Made by a program: the position numbers and the translations under genes
Origin: an uncultured Eubacteriales bacterium
GTDB lineage: Bacteria > Bacillota > Clostridia > Oscillospirales > Acutalibacteraceae
Direction of reading: 5' to 3'
Length of the DNA stretch: 5,426 nt
Assembly: GCA_948815685.1 (NCBI GenBank)
Contig: CAQJOC010000048.1
Coordinates: 1-5,426, forward strand
Part shown: piece by piece, positions 5,254 to 5,426 of the stretch
How positions within the stretch are numbered: position 1 is the stretch's first letter
How the letters are laid out: each line of letters starts with the position of its first letter
The notes under the pieces: generated by a model
Told to the model about the DNA's origin: nothing
Seen by the model: only the letters and a program-made list of their open reading frames with translations
Database searches by the model: none

Positions 5254-5426
5254 GTGTTATTTATAAAGTTACAAGGAAATAAGATTTTCCCAAAGTAAAA
5301 TATTTTTTGATAGGTTTCATTCAAAGATAAGCATAGTAAACGGATATATGTATTTTAAGATACACAGGCCGAGTAAAGTTTTAGATAATACAACATATTA
5401 CTATTTATCTTGCCATTTATGAGTGT
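5254..5426. other. Gene-free right end
   Basis: No open frame or RNA gene was recognised. The only structure seen is a near-palindrome TGTATTTTAAGATACA (5349-5364; one mismatched pair in each half-site comparison). Whatever lies upstream of yajC is beyond the window. Confidence 0.5.

Noticed and set aside
1..5426. CRISPR array, tRNA, rRNA or riboswitch
   Set aside because: No regularly spaced repeats and no cloverleaf or conserved riboswitch core could be recognised by eye on either strand.

Overview
This window is a very AT-rich stretch of a low-GC Firmicute, most likely a member of the class Clostridia. That placement rests on the strong AGGAG/GGGAGG ribosome binding sites, the anaerobic electron-bifurcating NfnAB pair, a compact SpoIVFB-like M50 protease and a YajC of clostridial style. 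The lysine- and asparagine-rich proteins, a decayed transposase and long spacers without genes suggest a genome under AT drift and possibly reduction, as in host-associated clostridia. That last point is inference.

Layout, left to right. Positions 1-436 hold one end of a decayed IS1-like insertion sequence on the minus strand that runs off the left edge. Its terminal repeat lies at about 417-436, and the transposase needs at least three frame corrections. Positions 437-970 hold no recognisable gene, but contain an 8-bp dyad, a perfect 12-bp palindrome and a possible promoter for the genes that follow. Positions 971-3375 carry nfnA and nfnB, two bases apart. Together they encode NADH-dependent reduced ferredoxin:NADP+ oxidoreductase, a flavin-based electron-bifurcating enzyme that balances ferredoxin, NADH and NADPH pools in anaerobes. 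A small polytopic M50 (site-2-type) metalloprotease gene follows at 3426-4043 on the same strand and is probably co-transcribed.

Positions 4044-4875 are non-coding. They contain a 387-bp segment (4079-4465) bounded by imperfect inverted repeats that match the outer end of the IS remnant at the left edge, so it looks like a MITE-like or internally deleted relative. A separate 8-bp inverted repeat pair lies at 4680-4742. Positions 4876-5193 encode YajC (Sec translocon accessory protein) on the minus strand, with its own apparent promoter near 5225-5253. The final 233 bases show no gene.

I see no CRISPR array, tRNA or rRNA, and no convincing new multi-gene system. The most useful observation is the shared terminal repeat that links the IS remnant to the 387-bp element.
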